In this document: positions 1 to 6,087 of the stretch, in pieces | Layout: every line of letters starts with the position of its first letter | How positions within the stretch are numbered: position 1 is the stretch's first letter | Assembly (NCBI GenBank): GCA_905233835.1 | Contig: CAJOGB010000066.1 | Coordinates: forward strand, 4,404 to 13,089 | Direction of reading: 5' to 3' | Origin: an uncultured Lachnospiraceae bacterium | Lineage (GTDB): Bacteria > Bacillota > Clostridia > Lachnospirales > Lachnospiraceae | DNA length: 8,686 nt | Made by a program: the position numbers and the translations under genes | The notes under the pieces: generated by a model | Seen by the model: the letters and a program-made list of their open reading frames with translations, nothing else | Databases searched by the model: none | What the model was told of the DNA's origin: nothing

Positions 1-382
1 CGAATAAAATCACCGGTGTACCGCACTTTACTTTTCTAAGGGCACCCAGTCGAAAAAATGAAAAGTGTGCTTTTGCGGGAATCTCATACTCTTTAAAATA
101 CAAATTTAAAACCTTTGCCACAGACCAAGCCCAGGACTTGCTTACGGATGTATATTGAATCAGCTTATCCTGCAAAGTATAACCGGTAGTTTTTAATTTC
201 CCGTTTGGCCCGAAAAACTCCTTTGGGATCATTTTTCCCTGAAGAGGTCCCGGCAGATTATTATAATAATTTAAAAGCAAACATGCCGCCGTGTATCCAC
301 AGGTATCATGCTTATTGGTAGGATAAATCGCCCAGCGGATATAGGTCCATCCGGGGATATACCAAATGGGATTATTTTCCAT
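1..382 (-). CDS. C39-like (papain-fold) cysteine peptidase family protein, N-terminal part, truncated by window edge
   Basis: An open frame begins at the ATG at 382 and runs without a stop to the window edge, giving 127 visible residues. The likely nucleophile segment is HDTCGYTAACLLLNYY at residues 25-40, with Cys28 and the small-residue helix typical of C39-like peptidases (the family usually has CGPTA or similar). The last visible residues, KCGTPVILF, fit the strand that precedes the catalytic His in this fold; the His and Asp/Asn themselves would lie beyond the edge. No signal peptide or membrane segment is visible at the N-terminus, which is rich in Trp and Tyr. An in-frame TAA at 388-386 rules out a longer start. 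An AGAGG site at 392-396 is spaced 9 nt from the ATG. The start overlaps the end of the upstream lipoprotein gene by 11 nt, which suggests translational coupling. Substrate is unknown, and the family call rests on motif resemblance only. Confidence 0.6.
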   Translation of the reverse strand, partial: MENNPIWYIPGWTYIRWAIYPTNKHDTCGYTAACLLLNYYNNLPGPLQGKMIPKEFFGPNGKLKTTGYTLQDKLIQYTSVSKSWAWSVAKVLNLYFKEYEIPAKAHFSFFRLGALRKVKCGTPVILF

Positions 383-1364
383 TATTTAACGCCTCTTTTA
401 ACACATCCAAATTCTTTTCCATCACAGAAAGATAAGTCTCACCGGCGTCCACATCTTTTCTCGAAACGGACTGCATGGAATCTAAGGTCAAAATCTTTTG
501 GTCCTTTGAAGCTGAATTTTGAATCACGGTATTTGCAATCTCTTCATCGGATCCGTCGATGGCCATCACCGCCGGCAAAGAAAGTTCATTCAACTTCTTT
601 GATAAGAAAACTATGGTTTCAAATGAGGCTTCCGTCTCTGCGGAACATCCCACAAAAGCCGCATAATAATCCAAACCGTAATCATCAATTAAGTAACGGA
701 AAGGAAAACGATCTCCGAACAAAAGGGTATCGTAAGTCGCCTCGGATACGGCAGAACCATAGGCCTCATCCAGTGCATTTAACTTTTCAATATAAGAAGC
801 GGCATTTTTTTCATAAAGATCTTTATGTGCCGAATCCGCTTTTCCAAGAGCATCGGAGATAGCGGTCACAAAATAAGAGGCATTCTTAAGAGAAAGCCAT
901 ACGTGCTCATCATACTCAATCTCTTCCTCTTCCCCTTCTTCTTCCTCTTCTTCCTCTTCCATACCCTCTTTTACTTCTTCTTCCTTTGCGGCATCTCCTA
1001 AAACATCCAAAAGATTAATAACGATCATATCTTTATTTGCCGCATTTTTAAGTACGTCATCCACCCAAGCATCGGATTCTCCGCCCACATAAATAAACAC
1101 ATCGCAGGTAGAGATTAAAACGATATCCTTCGGGGATGGCTGGTAAGAGTGAAGGTCCGAACCGTTATCCAAAAGAAGGGTTAAATCCACGTGATTGTTG
1201 TTTTCTCCGATGACGTTTCTTACCCAATCATATTCCGGAAAAATCGTGGCAACCACATAGACTTTATCCGAAGATTTATGATTCAAATCGGAAGATGCAC
1301 TACATCCCGTAAGCATTCCAAAAACCAATATTATTGCAAGTAAGACTGCCCCTGTTTTTTTCAA
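372..1364 (-). CDS. Metal ABC transporter substrate-binding lipoprotein (ZnuA/AdcA-like, cluster A-I)
   Basis: This 330-residue protein should capture a divalent metal, probably zinc or manganese, outside the membrane and hand it to an ABC permease. It has a lipoprotein signal: KK, a hydrophobic stretch at 5-19, and the lipobox LTGC with Cys21 as the lipidated residue. Family landmarks are VVATIFPEYDWVRNVIG (37-53), the first ligand His72 in DLHSYQPSP, the second ligand His154 in YDEHVWLSLKNA, and the C-terminal ETYLSVMEKNLDVLKEAL. The usual third-ligand motif HxAFxY is replaced by GDRFPFRY (217-224), which has no His. The loop before His154 is glutamate-rich (128-150) rather than histidine-rich. 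The start codon is TTG at 1364, supported by GGAGG 8 nt upstream and by the need for the full signal peptide. No permease or ATPase gene is seen next to it; the following gene is a C39-like protein that overlaps it by 11 nt. Metal specificity cannot be read from the sequence. Confidence 0.87.
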   Translation of the reverse strand: MKKTGAVLLAIILVFGMLTGCSASSDLNHKSSDKVYVVATIFPEYDWVRNVIGENNNHVDLTLLLDNGSDLHSYQPSPKDIVLISTCDVFIYVGGESDAWVDDVLKNAANKDMIVINLLDVLGDAAKEEEVKEGMEEEEEEEEGEEEEIEYDEHVWLSLKNASYFVTAISDALGKADSAHKDLYEKNAASYIEKLNALDEAYGSAVSEATYDTLLFGDRFPFRYLIDDYGLDYYAAFVGCSAETEASFETIVFLSKKLNELSLPAVMAIDGSDEEIANTVIQNSASKDQKILTLDSMQSVSRKDVDAGETYLSVMEKNLDVLKEALNNGK

Positions 1365-1372
1365 TGTTATTT

Positions 1373-1377
1373 CCTCC
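1373..1377 (-). promoter_or_regulatory. Ribosome binding site fixing a TTG start
   Basis: GGAGG on the minus strand lies 8 nt before the TTG at 1364. No ATG occurs nearby in frame except inside the signal peptide just before the lipobox, where starting would destroy the signal. The TTG start is therefore preferred. Confidence 0.8.
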
Positions 1378-1390
1378 GTTTGTAATCTAA

Positions 1391-1426
1391 TTTAAAAAGA
1401 GGCGTTTTCTTTAAGAAAACACCCCT
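1391..1426 (-). terminator. Rho-independent terminator after the zinc-ribbon gene
   Basis: Read on the minus strand, a 12-bp stem (arms 1415-1426 and 1398-1409, two G-U pairs) closes a 5-nt loop and is followed directly by a U-run from the A-tract at 1394-1398. It lies 21 nt past the stop of the zinc-ribbon gene. It also lies only about 27 nt upstream of the TTG start of the lipoprotein gene, so it could act as a leader hairpin for that gene as well as an end signal for the previous one. Confidence 0.85.
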
Positions 1427-1436
1427 TTATTTTACC

Positions 1437-1466
1437 TTGATATGCCTTAAACATGCAACTTTTCAA
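1437..1466 (-). promoter_or_regulatory. Weak candidate promoter for the lipoprotein gene
   Basis: On the minus strand, TTGAAA (1461-1466) and TATCAA (1437-1442) are separated by 18 nt, overlapping the 3' end of the zinc-ribbon gene. Transcripts would start near 1430, just before the hairpin at 1391-1426. A second possible pair, TTGCAT (1453-1458) and TAAAAT (1429-1434), also has an 18-nt spacer. Both are poor matches in A/T-rich DNA, so this is a suggestion only. Confidence 0.2.
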
Positions 1467-2868
1467 TATGAACAAGCGTATTGTTTGCATCCTTAAATAA
1501 GGACGATTCGGTCTCAAACTCTTTGACCCTGGAATCAGCCTTTTTCACGTTTTTAAGATTAATCTTTGTCTCGTGTTCAAAATGATGTCGTGCCGCCGTA
1601 TTTCGATACTTTCCGTACTCGCAGGCAAAATAGATGCCCCCTACAACGATACCTAAGATCACACTTAAACCGAGTCCTTTTAATTCTCCGCCGGATGAAC
1701 TTGCCAAGCAGAAAAACAGTAAAAGCGCAAATGTGATAAATCCGATAAATCCGGAAACCAAAAGCATGCGCTCCTTATTTACCGGAACACTTCCGATGGT
1801 TTCTTTGGTACGGGCATTAACCGCCACATAATGAATAAGCTGATTATGCTTTCCCGGATTTTCCACGTAAGAATAAAGCCAAACCGGAAGATAAGCGGCC
1901 AACCACTTTTCTCCTTCCTTTTCCACGTGGACATTTTCCCAGGCCACACCTCTGTCATACTCGGATACACTTCGATTTAGCGCAAACTTAATGGCTTCCT
2001 CCTCTTGAGAATCCACCACTTTTTGCAAGTCCTTTCGATTGGTATCACGCTTTTCTGAGGTATAGCCGTGTAAATAATTGGAATCAAACTTTACACAGTT
2101 TTCCGTATCAAAAGGCAAAATCGCATTGATGATGTTATTGGTCTCATTCTCCTCGGATGCACCTGCACGACGGGAAGAAGATTCCACCGTTAAGTCGTCA
2201 ATCTCCACATCGCATTCACGCTTAACGTTAAAGGATTCTACGGTATAAATGGTCTCCTCACGTTTGTTATCGCCGGAGCCTTTTTTCACCGTACGACGAC
2301 TCTTTTCGTGTTCACCCACACCTTCAAAGGTGGCATGTCCCTTCATATCCACAAGCATGTAAGGGAAATAAACACCCATCACGTTTTCCGTGGTAAACTC
2401 ACTTTTAAATTTCGGATGCGCGTAGAATTTACGCTTTCCCACAAAGTTTGAAATAAGGCTCTTTGCCTCTTCCTTTTTCATATTAAAGGGAAGAATCACA
2501 TCCGGCACGGTACCGTTTGGAACCTTTGAATTAATGGAAAGCATATTTCTGCACCAGTGACATCTGGCCTGGGATGATTCGTTTAAATTAATCACCACTT
2601 CCGCACCACAGCTGCTACATTTTAAGGTCACCATAGACTCCGCATTCTTATCGATGTCTACGGCACCGCTGCCCATTTCATCTCCGGACAATTCGCCCAC
2701 ACCGGACTTCATATCTTCGATGACTTCTGCCTGAAAGGTAAATCGGAAATTACAACGAAGTTCTCCGGTATTTTCATTGATACTGATATCCGTGGCACCA
2801 CACTTCGGGCACTTAGTCTGTCCGTCTTTGGCACCAACGGCGGTATCAATAATCTTTTGTTCTGCCAT
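1447..2868 (-). CDS. TFIIB-type zinc-ribbon membrane protein (YdjG-like)
   Basis: This 473-residue protein has two N-terminal zinc ribbons, a long soluble middle part and two membrane helices near the C-terminus (about 368-389 and 398-416), followed by a charged tail of about 55 residues. The second ribbon is complete: Cys84, Cys87, Cys103 and Cys106, as CxxC pairs. The first has Cys20, Cys23 and Cys39, but the expected fourth Cys is absent (RCNFRFTFQ at 38-46, where relatives have RCNFC). The middle region contains conserved-looking aromatic stretches such as GVYFPYMLVD (165-174) and AAYLPVWLYSYVE (324-336). In B. subtilis, YdjG has this layout and acts with YdjH and the SPFH protein YdjI in a PspA-linked membrane-stress complex. 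The partner here is the SPFH gene 12 nt upstream. The ATG at 2868 is preceded by GGAGG. A DNA-binding role should not be assumed from the ribbon name. An intrinsic terminator follows. Confidence 0.8.
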   Translation of the reverse strand: MAEQKIIDTAVGAKDGQTKCPKCGATDISINENTGELRCNFRFTFQAEVIEDMKSGVGELSGDEMGSGAVDIDKNAESMVTLKCSSCGAEVVINLNESSQARCHWCRNMLSINSKVPNGTVPDVILPFNMKKEEAKSLISNFVGKRKFYAHPKFKSEFTTENVMGVYFPYMLVDMKGHATFEGVGEHEKSRRTVKKGSGDNKREETIYTVESFNVKRECDVEIDDLTVESSSRRAGASEENETNNIINAILPFDTENCVKFDSNYLHGYTSEKRDTNRKDLQKVVDSQEEEAIKFALNRSVSEYDRGVAWENVHVEKEGEKWLAAYLPVWLYSYVENPGKHNQLIHYVAVNARTKETIGSVPVNKERMLLVSGFIGFITFALLLFFCLASSSGGELKGLGLSVILGIVVGGIYFACEYGKYRNTAARHHFEHETKINLKNVKKADSRVKEFETESSLFKDANNTLVHIEKLHV

Positions 2869-2880
2869 GGAAAGTCCTCC

Positions 2881-4056
2881 TTAACCTAAGAACTTCGCCT
2901 TTGCAGCATCAAACTCTTCCTGGGTGATGACACCTGCATCTAAGAGTTCTTTCATCTGTTTTAGTTTGGTCACAGGGTCCTCTGCAGGTGCAGAAGTCGA
3001 AGCGGCACCGAATCCTCCGGTTGCCTGTCCCTGCTGTAAGCCTGCCACGCCGTTTCCTGCGGCATTTAAGCCCATGCCCATGAATCCCATGCCAAGAGCA
3101 CCTTCGCCACCGTTTTCACCGGCTGCCTGCATACCGCGAGCAACTGCCTGCTGCATGAAGGAATTTCCTCTGGCACCGGAAAGTGCGTCAGCTTTCTTAA
3201 CGTCGGAAAGTAAAGCCTTAGAGTCTTCGTCGTATTCGATAGCAGCGATGGCTACCTTAACGATTTCCAAACCTCTGTCGCTCTTCCACTGGTATCCTTC
3301 TTCAACAACAGAAGAAAGCACCTTTGCAAATCCCATCTGATCGCTCTGGATCTTTGTCATACGATTCTGTCTTTCCGGATCGTTTGAGTATGCGGAAAAT
3401 GCAGCGGATAAGCTTCCAACCACTTCGGTAAAGAGCTGTTCTGCCGCATCGTTGTCCATATCGGCAAAATCAAAAATTCTTCCGCTTGTAATATAGGTTA
3501 CCGGAACAAATCCCTTTAAGAAGGTAATCGGATCGGTAATCTTAAGTGTATAAGTACCGCGAACCATAGCACCGACCTGTGTGTTCATGTACGCGTCATC
3601 CCAATAAATCTCGGACTGTGTGCCGAACTTGTTATTCGGAATCTCTTTTAAGTTAATGTAGATAGCGCCCTGTCTTGATCCCGGTACGCCACCAAACTTA
3701 AATCTTTCAAAAGCCTGTTTGATAATACCGTCTACCAAACCGCCGCCTGAGAAAATAGACTGAGCGTTTGTATCCTCGGATGTAAAAGTATACCCGCCCG
3801 GTTCGGAAATAAAACCGGTAACAGCATTATCCTGTAAAGTGATAAGCGCATATCCGTCCGGAACCAAAATCTTACTTCCGTTAGTGATAATGCCTTCGGA
3901 ACCGTGTGTATTGGAACCGCGTCCCGCATTGGTTCCCTTCTGTACTGCAGGAATTACTCCTGCGGTTGCCGGTGCATCCATGGGCATAATCATGTCCAAC
4001 CACTGGTCGGCAAATGTGCCTCCGAGAGCTCCCGCAAATGCTTTAATAAATCCCAT
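2881..4056 (-). CDS. SPFH-domain protein with C-terminal SHOCT segment (YdjI-like, 'virion core protein' family)
   Basis: This 391-residue protein resembles B. subtilis YdjI, an SPFH/band-7 relative recruited to the membrane with PspA. Residues about 55-290 match the SPFH core, with ILVPDGYALITLQDNAVTGF (63-82), EPGGYTF (85-91), IYINLKEIP (132-140) and RGTYTLKITDP (166-176), the last being a typical SPFH strand. A Gly/Met/Ala-rich flexible linker spans about 296-355. The last 32 residues, starting DPVTKLKQMKELLDAGVITQ, form a SHOCT motif, a short oligomerisation segment found at many C-termini. There is no signal peptide or clear membrane helix, so membrane contact is probably peripheral or through the downstream zinc-ribbon membrane protein. 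A strong GGAGGAGG site precedes the ATG. It is the first gene after the butyrate-operon terminator and has a TATAAT box upstream, so it is probably expressed separately from that operon. Confidence 0.85.
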   Translation of the reverse strand: MGFIKAFAGALGGTFADQWLDMIMPMDAPATAGVIPAVQKGTNAGRGSNTHGSEGIITNGSKILVPDGYALITLQDNAVTGFISEPGGYTFTSEDTNAQSIFSGGGLVDGIIKQAFERFKFGGVPGSRQGAIYINLKEIPNNKFGTQSEIYWDDAYMNTQVGAMVRGTYTLKITDPITFLKGFVPVTYITSGRIFDFADMDNDAAEQLFTEVVGSLSAAFSAYSNDPERQNRMTKIQSDQMGFAKVLSSVVEEGYQWKSDRGLEIVKVAIAAIEYDEDSKALLSDVKKADALSGARGNSFMQQAVARGMQAAGENGGEGALGMGFMGMGLNAAGNGVAGLQQGQATGGFGAASTSAPAEDPVTKLKQMKELLDAGVITQEEFDAAKAKFLG

Positions 4057-4095
4057 TTCTTCCTCCTCCTTGTGAGTAAATTTTCAAACAAACTA

Positions 4096-4124
4096 ATTAT
4101 ACACTAAACCTTTTTCAAATAACA
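4096..4124 (-). promoter_or_regulatory. Candidate promoter for the SPFH / zinc-ribbon pair
   Basis: A perfect minus-strand TATAAT lies at 4096-4101, about 40 nt upstream of the SPFH start and downstream of the etfA terminator. The hexamer at a 17-nt spacing (4119-4124, TGTTAT) is a poor -35. A better-looking TTGAAA at 4113-4118 is only 11 nt away, too close for a normal sigma-A promoter. Position and the exact -10 favour a real promoter, possibly helped by a regulator. Confidence 0.5.
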
Positions 4125-4149
4125 CCATTCTTTCTCTAAAAAAAGACAG

Positions 4150-4185
4150 AAAAAACCCCCGACAGACGTTCCCGCCTGCCGAGGG
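4150..4185 (-). terminator. Rho-independent terminator of the butyrate operon
   Basis: On the minus strand a 13-bp GC-rich stem (arms 4173-4185 and 4156-4168, three G-U wobbles and no mismatch) closes a GGAA tetraloop and is followed by six U from the A-run at 4150-4155. It lies 50 nt after the etfA stop. Confidence 0.93.
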
Positions 4186-4186
4186 C

Positions 4187-4210
4187 AAAATAGAATATGG
4201 GTTCTATTTT
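4187..4210. repeat. A/T-rich perfect inverted repeat between etfA and its terminator
   Basis: Arms AAAATAGAA (4187-4195) and TTCTATTTT (4202-4210) are perfect 9-nt inverted repeats around a 6-nt loop. Because it is symmetric and ends in T on both strands, it could be a weak accessory terminator in either direction or a 3' mRNA stabilising hairpin placed one base before the main stem. Confidence 0.6.
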
Positions 4211-4235
4211 TCAAGAGTTTAAAAATGAAGAAAAT

Positions 4236-5276
4236 TTATGCATTGGCTTTTTGAGCCTTGATGCTTTCGGTAAGTGCAGGAACGATCTTATTTAAGTCAC
4301 CTACGATACCGTAGTCAGCTACTTCAAAGATCGGAGCTGTCTCATCCTTGTTAATTGCAATGATGATATCAGACTCTTCCATACCTGCCACATGCTGGAT
4401 AGCACCGGAAATACCGATGGCAAAGTATACATTCGGGCGAACGGTCTTACCGGTCTGTCCAACCTGTAAATCCTTTGGCTTCCAGCCGTTATCTACAACT
4501 GCACGAGAACAGGAAACGGTTCCGCCAAGTGCATCTGCCAAATCTTCCAAAAGTTTGAAGTTCTCAGGAGAGCCTACACCACGTCCGCCGGATACTAAGA
4601 TCTTAGCTTCCATGATATCTACTTTCTTTCCTACTTCCTTAACGATGTCTAAGATTTCAACATACTTGCAGTTTTCTGTAAGGTCCGGCTTAAACTCGAT
4701 AATGTCAGCCTTAGCACCCTTCTTCGGCTCCAACTTAATCATAACACCCGGGCGAACGGTAGCCATCTGCGGACGGTTATCCGGACAAGCGATGGTCGCG
4801 ATGGTATTTCCACCGAATGCAGGACGAGTCATAAGAAGCTGATTCTTCTTCTGCTGATCCTCCGGAGCATTTAACGGGAAGTTACCGATATCAAGCTGTG
4901 TACAGTCTGCTGTAAGACCGGTCTTTACACGAGCGGATACGGTAGGACCAAGGTCACGACCGATGGCGGTTGCACCTACAAGTACGATTTCCGGTTTAAA
5001 CTCATTAATAACACCGGTAAGTGCCTGAGCGTATGGCTCGGTACGATAATCCTTTAACTTCGGATCATCTACCACGATAACGTGATCTGCACCGTATTCA
5101 GCCAACTGGTCAGCCAAATCTTTTACATCGGAACCAATCAATACTGCTGTAACTTCGGTTCCCAAATCATTTGCTAATTCTTTACCTTTACCGATAAGTT
5201 CGAATGCAACGCCTTCTAATTTGTGGTCGACTTGCTGAGCAAAGGTAAATACTCCCTTATATTCTTCTAAAGACAT
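4236..5276 (-). CDS. etfA: Electron transfer flavoprotein subunit alpha
   Basis: EtfA (346 residues) pairs with EtfB and carries the alpha-FAD that shuttles electrons to butyryl-CoA dehydrogenase. The N-terminal alpha/beta domain covers about 1-200. The C-terminal FAD domain shows all the expected motifs: SGGRGVGSPENF (229-240), QVGQTGKTV (271-279), GISGAIQH (288-295), AINKD (307-311) and ADYGIVGDL (320-328). No extra ferredoxin domain is fused at the N-terminus, as is usual for the butyrate-operon type. In clostridial Bcd-EtfAB complexes, NADH oxidation drives both crotonyl-CoA and ferredoxin reduction; co-location with bcd and etfB supports that role here. It is last in the operon, 16 nt after etfB, with AAGGTGG 7 nt before the ATG. 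A strong terminator follows. The protein looks intact. Confidence 0.97.
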   Translation of the reverse strand: MSLEEYKGVFTFAQQVDHKLEGVAFELIGKGKELANDLGTEVTAVLIGSDVKDLADQLAEYGADHVIVVDDPKLKDYRTEPYAQALTGVINEFKPEIVLVGATAIGRDLGPTVSARVKTGLTADCTQLDIGNFPLNAPEDQQKKNQLLMTRPAFGGNTIATIACPDNRPQMATVRPGVMIKLEPKKGAKADIIEFKPDLTENCKYVEILDIVKEVGKKVDIMEAKILVSGGRGVGSPENFKLLEDLADALGGTVSCSRAVVDNGWKPKDLQVGQTGKTVRPNVYFAIGISGAIQHVAGMEESDIIIAINKDETAPIFEVADYGIVGDLNKIVPALTESIKAQKANA

Positions 5277-5292
5277 ATTCTTACCACCTTTC

Positions 5293-6075
5293 TTAGATTA
5301 CGTGCTTCTCGGTTAACTTATCCATAATGTACTTAACGGATTCGGTAGGATCTAAGTTTACGGTTTCGCCCGCACCCTTACGAACCTTATCGGATGCCTT
5401 AGCAATCTTTGTAGGTGAACCTGCAAGACCGATATCGCCGTCATCCAAATCCTTTAAGTCATTACGTCCCCAAACGGTAACTTCTTTTTCGAACGCATCG
5501 AAAATACCGCCCGGAGTCATATAACGCGGAGTAATCTCTTCTGCAAGGCATGTAACAAGAGCCGGCATCTTAGCTTTAAGCTTATGTGTACGGTCATCAT
5601 ACTGACGCTGTACGATTACGCTGTCGCCTTCCACCTGAACATCAGCCGCATAGGAAATTACAGGAATTCCGAGATGCTCACCGATCTGAGGACCTACCTG
5701 AGCGGTATCACCGTCGATAGCCTGACGACCGGTAATGATCAAATCATAATCTAAGTTTCTGATTCCTGCAGCGATGGTGGAAGATGTTGCCCAAGTATCG
5801 GCACCACCAAGTACACGGTCGGTAATTAAAACACCCTTATCTGCTCCCATGGCAAATGCTTCACGCAGAACTGCATCTGCATCCGGGATACCCATGGTAA
5901 CTACCGTGATCTCTGCTCCTGTTTTTTCTTTAATCTGAAGTGCAACTTCAAGGCCGGCCTTATCATCCGGGTTCATAACTTTGTCCATTGCACCTCTGTT
6001 TAAGGTTCCATCTGGGTTAAATACAACACCGTTTTTGGTATCCGGAACCTGTTTTACACATACAACGATTTTCAT
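5293..6075 (-). CDS. etfB: Electron transfer flavoprotein subunit beta
   Basis: EtfB (260 residues, normal length) forms the heterodimer with EtfA. In bifurcating complexes it binds the beta-FAD and NADH, where electrons are split toward ferredoxin and toward the acyl-CoA dehydrogenase. Visible landmarks are CVKQVPDT (6-13), MNPDDKAGLEVAL (34-46), TMGIPDADAVLREAFAMGAD (60-79), the nucleotide-loop motif TGRQAIDGDTAQVGP (115-129) and RYMTPGGIFDAF (184-195). The GRQAIDGDTAQVGPQ loop is the form commonly seen in clostridial bifurcating Etfs, which is family knowledge and not proof of activity. Its GGAGGA site overlaps the bcd TAG stop and the ATG is 12 nt past that stop, so translation of the two is probably coupled. 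Confidence 0.97.
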   Translation of the reverse strand: MKIVVCVKQVPDTKNGVVFNPDGTLNRGAMDKVMNPDDKAGLEVALQIKEKTGAEITVVTMGIPDADAVLREAFAMGADKGVLITDRVLGGADTWATSSTIAAGIRNLDYDLIITGRQAIDGDTAQVGPQIGEHLGIPVISYAADVQVEGDSVIVQRQYDDRTHKLKAKMPALVTCLAEEITPRYMTPGGIFDAFEKEVTVWGRNDLKDLDDGDIGLAGSPTKIAKASDKVRKGAGETVNLDPTESVKYIMDKLTEKHVI

Positions 6076-6087
6076 TTATTCGTCCTC

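Noticed and set aside
308..862. A 184-codon plus-strand open frame opposite the lipoprotein gene
   Set aside because: It is antisense to a clearly recognised gene, is rich in Arg, His, Pro and Ser as expected of a shadow frame, has no family motif and no good ribosome site.
904..984. The CTT/TCC-rich tract as a simple repeat or slippage-prone microsatellite
   Set aside because: It encodes the Glu-rich loop of the lipoprotein on the other strand, with GAA and GAG codons mixed and the frame intact, so it is better explained as coding sequence.
388..1406. Complementarity between the terminator arm (1395-1406) and the ribosome-site region of the C39-like gene (388-399), 12 nt long
   Set aside because: A 12-nt inverted match is expected a few times by chance in a window of this size, and the two sites are about 1 kb apart. 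Its placement on a ribosome site is curious but not enough to claim regulation.
2924..3340. A 138-codon plus-strand open frame within the SPFH gene
   Set aside because: It is a shadow of the Gly/Ala-rich linker and SHOCT coding region on the other strand; composition is Pro/Ala/Ser-rich and no motif is seen.
4057..4149. A riboswitch or structured leader before the SPFH gene
   Set aside because: The leader from the TATAAT box to the start codon is only about 35 nt, A/T-rich, and shows no stem pattern of a known riboswitch.
4348..4842. A 164-codon plus-strand open frame within etfA
   Set aside because: It is antisense to the conserved FAD-binding domain of EtfA and shows no ribosome site or recognisable domain.
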